From Pseudomonas parasichuanensis (GTDB lineage Bacteria; Pseudomonadota; Gammaproteobacteria; Pseudomonadales; Pseudomonadaceae), in NCBI RefSeq assembly GCF_021601385.1, contig NZ_BQHO01000002.1, forward strand, positions 62,001 to 126,000: a stretch of DNA of 64,000 nucleotides, written 5' to 3'. Every line of letters starts with the position of its first letter. The first letter of the stretch is position 1. The notes beneath the pieces were generated by a model. The model had not been told where the DNA came from. It worked only from the letters and a program-made list of their open reading frames with translations, and ran no database searches. Positions 17,746-25,863 of the stretch are shown here, piece by piece. The position numbers and the translations under genes are program-made.

Positions 17746-18417
17746 ATGCGTGTACTGATCATCGAAGACGAAGAAAAAACCGCCGACTACCTGCACCGCG
17801 GCCTGACCGAGCAGGGCTTTACCGTGGACCTGGCGCGGGACGGCATCGACGGCCTGCACCTGGCCCTGGAAGGCGACTATGCGGTGATCGTGCTCGACGT
17901 GATGCTGCCGGGCCTGGACGGCTACGGCGTGCTGCGTGCGCTGAGGGCGCGCAAGCAGACGCCGGTGATCATGCTCACCGCCCGTGAACGGGTTGAAGAC
18001 CGCATCCACGGCCTGCGCGAAGGCGCCGATGACTACCTGGGCAAGCCGTTCTCGTTCCTTGAACTGGTCGCCCGCCTGCAGGCCCTGACCCGTCGCAGCA
18101 GCAGCCACGAACCGTTGCAGGTGCAGGTGGCCGACCTGTGGATCGATCTGATGGCGCGCAAGGCCACCCGCGCAGGCCAGCGGCTGGAGCTGACCGCCAA
18201 GGAGTTCTCGCTGCTCAGCGTGCTGGCCCGCCGGCAAGGCGAGATCCTGTCCAAGACCGCCATTGCGGAGCTGGTGTGGGACATCAATTTCGACAGTGAC
18301 GCCAATGTGGTGGAGGTGGCGATCAAGCGCCTGCGCGCCAAGCTCGACGGGCCGTTCGACAACAAGCTGCTGCATACCATTCGAGGCATGGGCTATGTCC
18401 TGGAAAACCGTGCGTAG
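17746..18417 (+). CDS. OmpR/CopR-type response regulator
   Basis: 223 residues: receiver domain (1-120) with acidic pocket Glu7/Asp8, phospho-acceptor Asp51 (IVLDVMLPGLDG) and the KPF lysine near 101. An OmpR-type winged helix follows (about 125-220; LTAKEFSLLSVLARRQGEILSK, VVEVAIKRLRAKL). Closest in style to heavy-metal regulators CopR/CusR. Nine bases after the pump gene, so probably co-transcribed with it and likely to control this locus. A REP pair separates it from the kinase. Confidence 0.9.
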   Translation: MRVLIIEDEEKTADYLHRGLTEQGFTVDLARDGIDGLHLALEGDYAVIVLDVMLPGLDGYGVLRALRARKQTPVIMLTARERVEDRIHGLREGADDYLGKPFSFLELVARLQALTRRSSSHEPLQVQVADLWIDLMARKATRAGQRLELTAKEFSLLSVLARRQGEILSKTAIAELVWDINFDSDANVVEVAIKRLRAKLDGPFDNKLLHTIRGMGYVLENRA

Positions 18418-18440
18418 TGAATGGCCGTTGCACACATCCC

Positions 18441-18523
18441 GTGGGAGCAGGTTTACCCGCGAACACCGGCAAAGCCGGTGCCAAACACCTCGTTGGCTGC
18501 TTCGCGGGTAAACCCGCTCCCAC
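18441..18523. repeat. Inverted REP pair (GCGGGTAAACCCGC family) between regulator and kinase
   Basis: Arms begin GTGGGAGCAGGTTTACCCGC and end with the inverse. An ACCGGC/GCCGGT hairpin sits in the middle. It splits the response regulator from its kinase and could attenuate transcription or protect the upstream mRNA. Confidence 0.92.
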
Positions 18524-18574
18524 ATGTCCCGCGTGGTTTAACTGACTTAAGCCAACCCCACTGAGTGGTTGTAA

Positions 18575-19999
18575 ATGAGTACTCAAGGCCTTTTCCGCAC
18601 AAAAGCAGGCAACTCCATCGCCCTGCGCCTCGGCGCCCTGTTCACCCTGGTCGCCCTGGGCGTGTTCGTGCTGATCGGCAGCGCCCTGTACCGCCAGGTC
18701 GACCGCAGCCTCGACCTGCTGCCCGCCGCCGAACTGGACGCCCGCTTCAGCGTGCTGGAGTCCGCCCTCAACCGCTACGGCACGCCCGAGCACTGGGCCA
18801 AGATCAACAACAAGCTCAACCTGCTCGGCGAAGAGGACAAGCGCATCCGCTTCTGGGCGGTCGGCAGCAACCCCAACTACGAATACGGCCACCCCACCGA
18901 GCTGGTCCGCGCCTTCGCCGAAGGCCCGCCAGGCATGCGCGAGCTGCGCCTGGCCGACAGCCCCTACCCGTACAAAGTGCTGGTCAGCGAGCTGCCGGCG
19001 TTGGGCGAACGCCCGCCGCTGCGTTTTCTGATCGGCATCAATACCGAAACCTTCTGGCAGGCCCAACACAGCCTGCTGGTGGCGATCGTCGGCCTGGCAG
19101 CGCTCGGCGTGGTGCTGGCTTCGCTGCTCAGCTACTGGGTAGCGCGCATCGGTTTGAAGCCTTTGCTCACGCTCTCCGACCAAGCCCAGGGGCTGGCCCC
19201 GCCGCGCCTGGACGGGCGCCTGCCAACCGAAGCCCTGCCGCCGGAACTGGCCCGCTTCGCCGGTGCCTTCAACGCAGCGCTGGACCGGGTCAGCCAGGCC
19301 TACACGCAGCTCGAAGCCTTCAACGCCGACGTCGCCCACGAACTGCGCTCGCCGCTGACCAACCTGATCGGCCAGACCCAAGTGGCATTGACCCGCGGAC
19401 GCAGCGCCGAGCACTACTTCGAAGTGCTGCAATCGAATCTGGAAGAGCTGGAGCGCCTGCGCAGCATCATCAACGACATGCTGTTCCTCGCCAGTGCCGA
19501 CCAGGGCAGCAAGGCCACCGCGCTGGCCGAGGCCTCGCTGGCCGAAGAGGTGGCCACCACCCTCGACTACCTGGACTACATCCTCGAAGACGCCCAGGTG
19601 CGCGTGACGGTCAGCGGCGACGCCCAGGCACGCATCGAAAAAGCCCAGTTGCGCCGGGCGCTGATCAACCTGCTCAACAATGCCGTGCAACACACCGCGC
19701 CCAACCAGGTGATCGAGGTGCGCATCAACGCCGATGAACAGCAGGTGAGCATCGCCGTGAGCAACCCGGGGCCTGCCATTGCCGACGAGCACCTGGCCTT
19801 GCTGTTCGAACGCTTCTACCGGGTGGATGCGGCGCGCGCCAACAGTGGCGGCAACAACCATGGGTTGGGGCTGGCGATCGTCAAGGCCATCGCGCTGATG
19901 CATGGCGGCAGTGTTTTTGTACGCAGCGAAGCCGGCGCCAATACCTTTGGCATCAGCCTGCCAAGCGCTCAACTACGCGGGTTTGCGGTAAAATTCTGA
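18575..19999 (+). CDS. Membrane sensor histidine kinase (heavy-metal/CusS-like)
   Basis: 474 residues. TM1 about 20-43 and TM2 about 166-188 flank a periplasmic sensor of roughly 120 residues. Then come a HAMP linker, a dimerisation domain with FNADVAHELRSPLTNLIG carrying the phospho-histidine, and an ATPase domain with N box LINLLNNAVQHT and G box NNHGLGLAIVKAI. Presumed partner of the regulator encoded 157 bases upstream. There is no obvious His/Met-rich metal-binding loop, so a metal signal should not be assumed despite the family resemblance. Ribosome site is weak. Confidence 0.88.
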   Translation: MSTQGLFRTKAGNSIALRLGALFTLVALGVFVLIGSALYRQVDRSLDLLPAAELDARFSVLESALNRYGTPEHWAKINNKLNLLGEEDKRIRFWAVGSNPNYEYGHPTELVRAFAEGPPGMRELRLADSPYPYKVLVSELPALGERPPLRFLIGINTETFWQAQHSLLVAIVGLAALGVVLASLLSYWVARIGLKPLLTLSDQAQGLAPPRLDGRLPTEALPPELARFAGAFNAALDRVSQAYTQLEAFNADVAHELRSPLTNLIGQTQVALTRGRSAEHYFEVLQSNLEELERLRSIINDMLFLASADQGSKATALAEASLAEEVATTLDYLDYILEDAQVRVTVSGDAQARIEKAQLRRALINLLNNAVQHTAPNQVIEVRINADEQQVSIAVSNPGPAIADEHLALLFERFYRVDAARANSGGNNHGLGLAIVKAIALMHGGSVFVRSEAGANTFGISLPSAQLRGFAVKF

Positions 20000-20128
20000 G
20001 GGTATTTGCGGCAATCATTACTTTTTGCGCAACAGTGCTTATCTGAACAGGCCCTGTTTCACGGGGCCTTGCGGGATTAATTTAGCGCCATCTCCACTAG
20101 CACTTGCTTAGCAAGAAGGTTGTTTCAA

Positions 20129-20353
20129 ATGTCCAACAGTATGGGTGTTGCCAGCGTATTTATCCTGTCGTCCCTGTTGTTGTCGCCCCTGGCCATGGCG
20201 GAAGAATCCTCGGCCTTCGTAAACCGTAACGCAGAAGTTGCAGCAGTCCATCAGCAGGCGCGCGAAGCCATTGCCGCGCAGAAAGCCGACGCCGCGAAAG
20301 GCTCGCAGCAGACTGCTTCCAAGGTGTCCGCCGACGATAGCGCCGACAGCTGA
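20129..20353 (+). CDS. Small exported protein, function unknown
   Basis: 74 residues: signal peptide (about 1-25, ...LSPLAMAEE with cleavage after AMA) and a hydrophilic mature part rich in Ala, Lys and Gln that is probably helical, ending with a Ser/Asp tail. AGAAGG lies about 9 bases ahead of the ATG at 20129; a TTG 9 bases upstream is in frame but less likely. It has its own terminator immediately downstream and an intergenic leader of over 100 bases upstream, so it is a monocistronic gene. No family recognised. Confidence 0.75.
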   Translation: MSNSMGVASVFILSSLLLSPLAMAEESSAFVNRNAEVAAVHQQAREAIAAQKADAAKGSQQTASKVSADDSADS

Positions 20354-20430
20354 TCAGCCACTCTCCAGTTTCCTGATTTTCCCTTGGCTACACCGTGGGC
20401 GTTGCCCGCGACGATATGTTAGCCTTTCCA

Positions 20431-20457
20431 AGCCGCTGCCGATCAGCGGCTTTTTTT
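20431..20457 (+). terminator. Rho-independent terminator
   Basis: Stem AGCCGCTG/CAGCGGCT with a short loop, followed by seven T residues, about 80 bases after the small exported protein gene. Confidence 0.9.
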
Positions 20458-20558
20458 ATGTGTCGAAATTATCAGCCCGGCTGTTACGTCTCTAATAAGA
20501 AACTTGCAGATACGACAATAAAAACTGCCCCACCGCTTGACCAAAGGAGTTTGTACCG

Positions 20559-21884
20559 GTGTCTTTCGCGTTTCGTTTTACCCCGCTGTTCCTTGCATTG
20601 TCCGCAACGATGCCCCTGGCCGCCCAGGCCGATGAAGACAAGGCTGATGGCTTCATCGAAGGCTCTACGCTGAACCTGCATTTTCGCAATGCCTACTTCA
20701 ACCGCAACGAACTGAACCGCGACGTGCGCGACAAGCGCGAGTGGGGCCAGGGCGCCGTGGCGCGCTTCGAGTCCGGCTACACCCCCGGCGTGATCGGTTT
20801 CGGCCTGGATGCCCACGGCATTCTCGGCCTCAAGCTCGACGGCGGTGCGGGCCATGCCGGCACCTCGATCCTGCCCAACCACGTCAAGGACGATGGCAGC
20901 CAGGGCGCCGCGCCGCATTCGTTCTCCACGGCCGGAGGTGCGATCAAGCTCAAGGGCTTCGACACCGAGTTCAAGGCCGGTGACCTGTTCCTCACCAACC
21001 CGGTGATCGCCGGCGGCGAATCGCGCATGCTGCCGCAGACATTCCGCGGCTTTGCCCTGACCAACACCAGCATCGACGGGCTGATGCTCGAAGGTGGCCA
21101 GGTGAGCTTCACCAAGCCCTACAACCAGAGCGGCCACCGCCGCATCGACACCTACTACGGTGCACTGGAAGACGGCGACAAGAGCAAGCACCTGAACTGG
21201 GCCGGCGCGTCCTGGAGCGGTACCGAGAACATCACCGCCAATGTCTACGCCGCCGAGCTGAAGGACATCTGGAACCAGTACTACGCCGACTTCGACTACA
21301 CCTACCAGGTCAACGACCTGGTCAGCCTCAACCCGGGCGTGCACTACTACCACACCCAGGACACCGGCCAGTCGCTGCTGGGCAAGATCGACAACAACAC
21401 CTACAGCGTGCACTTCACCGTGGCCGCCGGGTTCCACAGCGTCACCGCCGCCTACCAGCGGGTCAACGGCAACACGCCGTTCGACTACATCAACCTGGGC
21501 GACAGCATCTACCTGGACAACTCGCGCATGTACTCGGACTTCAACGCGCCCAACGAGCGCTCGTGGAAGCTGCAGTACGACTATGACTTCGCCGGTGTCG
21601 GCGTGCCCGGGCTGACCAGCTCGCTGTCGTACTCGCGCGGTGAGGCGGACCTGACCAAGGCCACCCAGGACACCACGCATTACGACTACTACAACGCCGA
21701 CGGCAAGCACGCCACCCACTGGGAGCGTGACTTCGACCTGAAGTACGTGTTCCAGGAAGGCCAGCTGAAGGATTTGTCGGTGCTGCTGCGTTATGCCAGC
21801 CACCGGGCCAATGCGGCCTATGCGGCGGAGTCGGATAACGATGAGCTGCGGGTGATCGTGGATTACCCGGTGAACGTGTTCTGA
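20559..21884 (+). CDS. OprD-family outer-membrane porin
   Basis: 441 residues starting with GTG, with AAAGGAG 9 bases before it. Signal peptide ([15 protein letters not shown]) then the OprD barrel: [21 protein letters not shown] near the N-terminus, [29 protein letters not shown], and the C-terminal [21 protein letters not shown]...[14 protein letters not shown] strand ending in Phe. These 18-strand channels take up amino acids, aromatic acids or other small organic ions; substrate subclass is not determined. Single-gene unit with a separate upstream terminator. Confidence 0.93.
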   Translation: MSFAFRFTPLFLALSATMPLAAQADEDKADGFIEGSTLNLHFRNAYFNRNELNRDVRDKREWGQGAVARFESGYTPGVIGFGLDAHGILGLKLDGGAGHAGTSILPNHVKDDGSQGAAPHSFSTAGGAIKLKGFDTEFKAGDLFLTNPVIAGGESRMLPQTFRGFALTNTSIDGLMLEGGQVSFTKPYNQSGHRRIDTYYGALEDGDKSKHLNWAGASWSGTENITANVYAAELKDIWNQYYADFDYTYQVNDLVSLNPGVHYYHTQDTGQSLLGKIDNNTYSVHFTVAAGFHSVTAAYQRVNGNTPFDYINLGDSIYLDNSRMYSDFNAPNERSWKLQYDYDFAGVGVPGLTSSLSYSRGEADLTKATQDTTHYDYYNADGKHATHWERDFDLKYVFQEGQLKDLSVLLRYASHRANAAYAAESDNDELRVIVDYPVNVF

Positions 21885-21916
21885 ACTGAGGCCCGGCGAG
21901 GGCTTCGCCCTCGTTT

Positions 21917-21994
21917 CGCTGGCAAGCCAGCTCCCACAGGGATCGCGCCAACCTCAAACCATGCGCCTACCCTGTGGGAGCTGGCTTGCCAGCG
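21917..21994. repeat. Inverted REP pair (GCTGGCAAGCCAGC family)
   Basis: Arms CGCTGGCAAGCCAGCTCCCACAG and inverse, spaced by about 30 bases, between the convergent porin gene and the tiny gene pair. A short GCGAGGGC/GCCCTCG hairpin precedes it. Confidence 0.92.
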
Positions 21995-22017
21995 ATGGGC
22001 CGCAACGCGGCCCCCGT

Positions 22018-22269
22018 TCAGCGATTTCTGTTCAACCCGATTTCCAGGTCATTGACCAGCGCCTTGGCCATGGCACTGAGAATCCGCGCCGCACTGCCGG
22101 CCAGCAAATCCCCCTCCATTTCCGCCTCGGTCGTCAGGTGCAGGATGCAGCCCTGCAACATCGACAGCTCGTCGAATGCCCGGCTGAAGGGGATATCGGG
22201 CTGGATGCGGTACAGCTCAAGGAAGGTCTCGACGCCTGCGGTGAAGGCGGGTTCGGGCTTGTCGGTCAT
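22018..22269 (-). CDS. Tiny Pseudomonas-type protein, second of a coupled pair
   Basis: 83 residues, acidic, mostly helical by composition (AFDELSMLQGCILHL, GSAARILSAMAKALVNDLEIGL). It resembles in size and style the small DUF3077/DUF6124-like proteins common in pseudomonads, but I could not confirm a match. Its ATG overlaps the stop of the upstream gene (ATGA), so the two are translationally coupled. No signal peptide or membrane segment. Function unknown. Confidence 0.7.
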   Translation of the reverse strand: MTDKPEPAFTAGVETFLELYRIQPDIPFSRAFDELSMLQGCILHLTTEAEMEGDLLAGSAARILSAMAKALVNDLEIGLNRNR

Positions 22270-22505
22270 GGGGTCACCTGCAGTGACCGGGCATGGTCGA
22301 ACAGGCAGCGCAGCAACTGGCTGAGGATGGCCACGTTTTCCATCAGGACCATGGGGCGGTCATCTTCGTCGAACGCGCGGTAGGCTTCCAGGGTTCTGCT
22401 CATGGTCGACATCAGCACGGCGGCGTGGGCCATGGCGGCGTCGTGGGTCAGGTGGTCGATGATGGTGATGTAGGGGATTGGGGGGTCGGGGACTAGCTTT
22501 TTCAT
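22266..22505 (-). CDS. Tiny Pseudomonas-type protein, first of a coupled pair
   Basis: 79 residues beginning MKKLVPDPP, then two amphipathic helical stretches (DAAMAHAAVLMSTMSRTLEAYRAF and VAILSQLLRCLFDHARSL). Its helical plan parallels that of the downstream partner, suggesting an old duplication. Start at ATG 22505 gives the MKKLVPDPP opening seen in such families; the ribosome site is only GGAA. A nested inverted repeat lies immediately upstream (22513-22606). Function unknown; a regulatory or small-protein-complex role would be speculation. Confidence 0.7.
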   Translation of the reverse strand: MKKLVPDPPIPYITIIDHLTHDAAMAHAAVLMSTMSRTLEAYRAFDEDDRPMVLMENVAILSQLLRCLFDHARSLQVTP

Positions 22506-22512
22506 ATGCAAT

Positions 22513-22606
22513 TTCCAATATCGAAAAAGGAAACCGCCAGCTCATCCTTTCTCACGAGACAAGGGTGGCAGCCGTACATGGGGTGAGAAAACCGAGGATA
22601 TTGGAA
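22513..22606. promoter_or_regulatory. Nested inverted repeats upstream of the tiny gene pair
   Basis: Outer perfect 10-bp dyad TTCCAATATC (22513-22522) / GATATTGGAA (22597-22606). Inner perfect 8-bp dyad TTTCTCAC (22548-22555) / GTGAGAAA (22583-22590). Placed just before the ATG at 22505, it could be an operator or a structured leader RNA. The copy TTTCTCAC recurs near 22675. Confidence 0.55.
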
Positions 22607-22858
22607 CCCGGCCAGGCCTGAGCCTGCCCATGCACGACTGCCATAACAGGGTGCGGGACCAACATCATTCGGGTTTCTCACGCCCGGTCACCTGGATCGG
22701 CGACCAGAGGAAGTTATCCCTGATGATTGTCCCGGCCTATCTGGAAGCTTCCGGCAGGCGCGTAGGATATGTCCCAGACATTGCTTGGCTGAAGTATTTG
22801 GTTTCAGATTCGGAAAAGTCGTACATCGCATTGGGGGGATTGATCAGGATCCGGTGAT
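22607..22858. other. Stretch without a convincing gene
   Basis: A 75-codon open frame (22630-22857, plus strand) exists but lacks a ribosome site and recognisable motifs. Base composition is lower in GC than the flanking genes. It may contain the promoter of the tiny gene pair. Confidence 0.5.
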
Positions 22859-23276
22859 GGCCACCAAGTGCATGTCGAGAGATTGGGTCAGGGCCACCAG
22901 GTGTTTGCCGGTGTTTTTGCAGCGCTCTTGAGCTCGAGCGCCGCCCGCGCGGCGCATCGCTGGCAAGCCAGCTCCCACATCTGTTTCGGGCCAGTTATGC
23001 CTGCGAGGGTACCGCTGCCCGCCTTGGTGCATGTCTCAAGCCTTGTGAGAGGCCGGCAACGCCCACCTCGATACCGCGTCATGCCAACAAGGCGGACAGT
23101 GGAGATAGCTCAGGAGTAACTGGCCCGAAACAGATGTGGGAGCTGGCTTGCCAGCGATGCGCCGCGCGGGCGGCGCTCGATCTCATAGGCGCTGCAAGGG
23201 CTGTGGCAGGCACCTGTATGCCCTGATGCAACCTACAGCCAGCCACCTGCATGCCCTGATGCAATCAACAGCCAGA
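22859..23276. repeat. Large imperfect palindrome with REP cores and tandem units
   Basis: Core arms 22930-23003 and 23111-23184 are inverted copies matching at 71 of 74 positions, including the GCTGGCAAGCCAGC REP core. The 107-base centre adds further pairing (CCGCTGCCCGCCTTG near 23011 against its imperfect inverse near 23090). Outside the core, both arms continue with diverged inverted copies (TTGCAGCGC..., then a CACCTG...GCCCTGA unit repeated every 32-33 bases), giving about 0.4 kb in total. Read outward, both arms encode similar peptides (AMRRAGGAR...RCK, HLxALxQ), but I treat these as a consequence of duplication. Confidence 0.85.
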
Positions 23277-23309
23277 CACCCCGCGGCCATCATGCGACCC
23301 AGGGCCAGC
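23211..23309 (+). repeat. Three tandem 33-base units at the right end of the palindrome
   Basis: Units at 23211-23243, 23244-23276 and 23277-23309. The first two differ at about 4 of 33 bases; the third is more diverged. Translated, each gives an 11-residue unit (HLYALMQPTAS, HLHALMQSTAR, HPAAIMRPRAS). The left palindrome arm carries two related units on the other strand. Confidence 0.75.
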
Positions 23310-23344
23310 AAAAGAGCCCTCGGCCTCCCTCCCCTCACGATTTC

Positions 23345-23377
23345 GTCGGACGGCACACCATAATTCTTGTCCGACAA
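23345..23377. promoter_or_regulatory. Possible operator upstream of the GGDEF gene
   Basis: TTGTCCGACAA at 23367-23377 is a near-perfect dyad fitting the TNGTNNNACNA pattern of FadR-subfamily GntR operators. A further GTCGGAC at 23345-23351 forms an inverted pair with it. The binding protein is unknown. Confidence 0.4.
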
Positions 23378-23453
23378 TCCCACCTTCCTTAGAATACCGC
23401 CGCCGCTTAATGGCCCATCCCCCATGGATCAAGGGGCTTATGCAGTAGCGAGC

Positions 23454-24956
23454 ATGACGTCAGTAACCCCATCACCGCGTTCCGCCCTGTACAAGTCACA
23501 CCCCGAACTGATCCTCAACCTGGGCAGTTGCCTTGCCGTGCTCGCCATAGTGGGCATCGTCAGCTACCTGCTGGCACGCGAACGCGACAGCGTCGAGCAA
23601 TCGGCGGTCCGCTCCTCGGGCAACATCGTGCAGCTGATCGAAAGCGACATCCTGCGCAACGTCGAGCTCTACGACCAATCGCTCAAAGGCCTGATCTGGG
23701 CCGTCAAACACCCTGAATTACTCACCGTCCAGCCCAGCCTGCGCCAGCAGATCCTGTTCAGCCAGGCGATCTCGGCACCGGTGCGCGGCGACATTCTCTG
23801 GCTCGACGCCAAGGGCGATGTGGTCGGCGACTCCACCAGCGTGGTGCCCCGCCAGGCCAACTTCGCCGACACCATCCCCTTCCAGCGGCACCGCGACCAC
23901 CCTGGCCTGGGCCTGCTGATCAGCCCGCCGTTCAAGGCCCGGCTGGGCGACCTGGACTGGTGCATCAGCTTCAGCCGGCGGATCTCCGGCAACAACGGCG
24001 AATTCCTCGGCCTGGCCGCCGGGGCCCTGCGCCTGTCGTATTTCAGCCGGCTGTTCGAGCGCCTGGACATCGGCGACGACAGCAGCATCAACCTGCTCAA
24101 CACCGACGGCCAGCTGCTGGCCCGCCAGCCTTCCCGGCCACAGGACCCGCTGATCGGCACCAGCTTCAGCGAGCGGCCCAACTTCAAGCGCATCCTCGGC
24201 GAGCGCAGCGGCAGCTTCACGGCCAGGTCGAGCATTCGCGAAGCCCAGCGCATGTACACCTTCGCCCGGGTCGCCGACCTGCCGTTGATCGTGTTGGTGG
24301 TGCATTCCACCGACGAGGTGTTCCAGTCCTGGCGGCGCACGGCAATCGTGGTCAGCGTGGCCACCGGCGTGCTGTGCGTGGGCATCCTCTGGCTGACCTT
24401 GATGCTGGGCCGCGAGCTGCGCCGGCGCCACGATGCCGAACAGGGCCTGGCGACCCTGGCCGCCACCGACAGCCTCACCGGCCTGGCCAACCGCCGCCGG
24501 CTCGACCAGGTGCTGCGCCTGGAATGGGCGCGCGCCCAGCGCAACCGCAAGTCACTGGCGGTGCTGATGGTGGATGTGGATCACTTCAAGGCGTTCAACC
24601 AGCGCCACGGCCATGCCGGTGGCGACCATGTGCTGCGCGAAGTAGCCAAGACCATCGAGCATTGCATCAGGCGCCCGGCAGATTTGGCGGCACGTTATGG
24701 CGGGGAAGAGTTCCAGGTGGTGCTGCCGGAGACCGAACTGGCCGGCGCACTGCTGCTGGCAGAGCGAATTCGCGCCAGCGTCGAGTCGATGCCACCGTTC
24801 GGGGCGGACGAACGCTCGGTGACGGTGAGCGTCGGCATCGGCCTGCACATCCCCGGCACCCAGCACGACCTGACCCGGCTGCTGGGTGACGCGGACGAGG
24901 CGCTCTACCGGGCCAAGGCCAATGGCCGCAACCGGGTAGAGGGCCCTCAGGCTTAA
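23454..24956 (+). CDS. Membrane diguanylate cyclase (CACHE-like sensor plus GGDEF)
   Basis: About 500 residues. TM1 (ILNLGSCLAVLAIVGIVSYLLA) and TM2 (TAIVVSVATGVLCVGILWLTLML) bracket a periplasmic domain of some 260 residues with a double-CACHE look (DILWLDAKGDVVGDS, NLLNTDGQLLARQP). The GGDEF domain has the intact catalytic GGEEF preceded five residues earlier by an RxxD inhibitory site (RPAD), so it should make c-di-GMP with product feedback. Start at 23454 is a choice; ATG at 23424 is equally possible and both ribosome sites are poor. Its stop overlaps that of the convergent neighbour (TTAA). Confidence 0.88.
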   Translation: MTSVTPSPRSALYKSHPELILNLGSCLAVLAIVGIVSYLLARERDSVEQSAVRSSGNIVQLIESDILRNVELYDQSLKGLIWAVKHPELLTVQPSLRQQILFSQAISAPVRGDILWLDAKGDVVGDSTSVVPRQANFADTIPFQRHRDHPGLGLLISPPFKARLGDLDWCISFSRRISGNNGEFLGLAAGALRLSYFSRLFERLDIGDDSSINLLNTDGQLLARQPSRPQDPLIGTSFSERPNFKRILGERSGSFTARSSIREAQRMYTFARVADLPLIVLVVHSTDEVFQSWRRTAIVVSVATGVLCVGILWLTLMLGRELRRRHDAEQGLATLAATDSLTGLANRRRLDQVLRLEWARAQRNRKSLAVLMVDVDHFKAFNQRHGHAGGDHVLREVAKTIEHCIRRPADLAARYGGEEFQVVLPETELAGALLLAERIRASVESMPPFGADERSVTVSVGIGLHIPGTQHDLTRLLGDADEALYRAKANGRNRVEGPQA

Positions 24957-25429
24957 GAAGCCGCGCGGGCTGCGTTGCGCAGCGCCTTCACCTGGTCGTG
25001 GTTACGCTGTACGCCCTGCAGCTGGTTTTCCACCAGCATGTAGGTCTGGTCACTGGCAGTGCGGCCCAGCTTGACCAGTTTCTCGCGGGCATCCTTGTAG
25101 GCTTTGAGGGCGTGATCCTCGCCCCGCTCCACTTCGTTGAGCACCGCCGCTTCATCCTTGCCGGTGAGCATCGACTTGAGGTTGACCCAGCCACGGTGCA
25201 GGTCGCCGCTGATGCTGGTGCTGGTTTCCGGGTCGCCACCCAGGCGGCGTACTTCGCTTTGCAGTTGGGCCGCGGCATTGGCGCACTCGCCGGCACGCTG
25301 AACGAAAAAGGCTTTGAGTTGTGGGTTCTTCACGTCCTCGGCAGAGGTTTTGAAGCCCTTCTCGCCGTCCTTGCTGTACTCGATCAGGTCGTTGAGCACA
25401 TCGATGACGTCTTTGTTGGGATTACTCAT
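24953..25429 (-). CDS. PA2169-family four-helix protein (DUF2383)
   Basis: 158 residues, wholly helical with no signal peptide. N-terminus NKDVIDVLNDLIEYSKDGEKGFKTSAEDVKNPQLK and C-terminus LVENQLQGVQRNHDQVKALR are typical of the PA2169/DUF2383 ferritin-like bundle. Homologues in this family are linked to general stress or stationary-phase conditions; the biochemical role is unknown. AAGGAG is 8 bases before the ATG at 25429. Convergent with the GGDEF gene, sharing a TTAA stop overlap. Confidence 0.88.
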   Translation of the reverse strand: MSNPNKDVIDVLNDLIEYSKDGEKGFKTSAEDVKNPQLKAFFVQRAGECANAAAQLQSEVRRLGGDPETSTSISGDLHRGWVNLKSMLTGKDEAAVLNEVERGEDHALKAYKDAREKLVKLGRTASDQTYMLVENQLQGVQRNHDQVKALRNAARAAS

Positions 25430-25633
25430 GGCAACAACTCCTTGGCAGGTGATAGTCACCTTGACTGGAGCAGGCTTCATGCCAGGCTTTCTGTTTATAA
25501 AAAACCGATAAAAATCAGCACCTTACAAAAAGCTCAAAAACCGCGCGCTGGTGCGTTCTGCATGATCGCCGCTTGGGTCGTCGTGCAGATTGCAGTATCG
25601 TCCGCGCATCACCCGCCACAGGCTACCGCGCCA

Positions 25634-25855
25634 ATGAAACCTGAATCCCTGCAACTGCTGGTCACCCGCACCATGCCCTTTGGCAAGTACCAGGGGCGAA
25701 TCATTGCCGACCTGCCGGGCGACTACCTGGCGTGGTTTGCGCGCAAGGGCTTCCCGGCTGGGGAGCTGGGTGCGTTGCTGGCGTTGATGCACGAGATCGA
25801 CCACAACGGGCTGGGGGATTTGCTCAAGCCATTGCGGAGCAAGACGGTACGCTGA
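25634..25855 (+). CDS. DUF3820 family small protein
   Basis: 73 residues with the DUF3820 pattern: MPFGKYQGRIIADLPGDYLAWFARKGFPAGELGALLALMHEIDHNGL. The family is labelled a putative quorum-sensing-regulated virulence factor, on thin experimental grounds. It is cytoplasmic. ATG at 25634 chosen by family length; an in-frame ATG at 25560 would add an Ala/Val-rich extension. Monocistronic, followed by a REP pair. Confidence 0.85.
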   Translation: MKPESLQLLVTRTMPFGKYQGRIIADLPGDYLAWFARKGFPAGELGALLALMHEIDHNGLGDLLKPLRSKTVR

Positions 25856-25863
25856 GGGTTGCC

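Noticed and set aside
14836-18525. A 1229-codon open frame on the minus strand over the RND and regulator genes
   Set aside because: It is an antisense shadow of high-GC genes: composition is His/Gln/Ala/Gly/Asp-rich without motifs, while the plus-strand genes have full RND and receiver signatures.
18575-19999. Copper-sensing role for the histidine kinase
   Set aside because: Family resemblance to CusS/CopS only; the periplasmic loop has no His/Met cluster, so no metal was assigned.
20050-20073. GGCCCTG/CGGGGCC hairpin after the sensor kinase as a terminator
   Set aside because: A stem is present but no T-run follows; too weak to list.
22630-22857. 75-codon plus-strand frame in the repeat-rich interval
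   Set aside because: No ribosome site, no family resemblance and it runs into the palindrome.
23211-23309. 33-base tandem units as a possible CRISPR array
   Set aside because: Units are contiguous with no spacers, diverged, and no cas genes are in the window.
22844-23363. Small frames on both strands inside the palindrome (MRRAGGAR..., HLxALxQ repeats)
   Set aside because: They arise from the inverted duplication and the REP core, lack ribosome sites, and are better reported as repeats.
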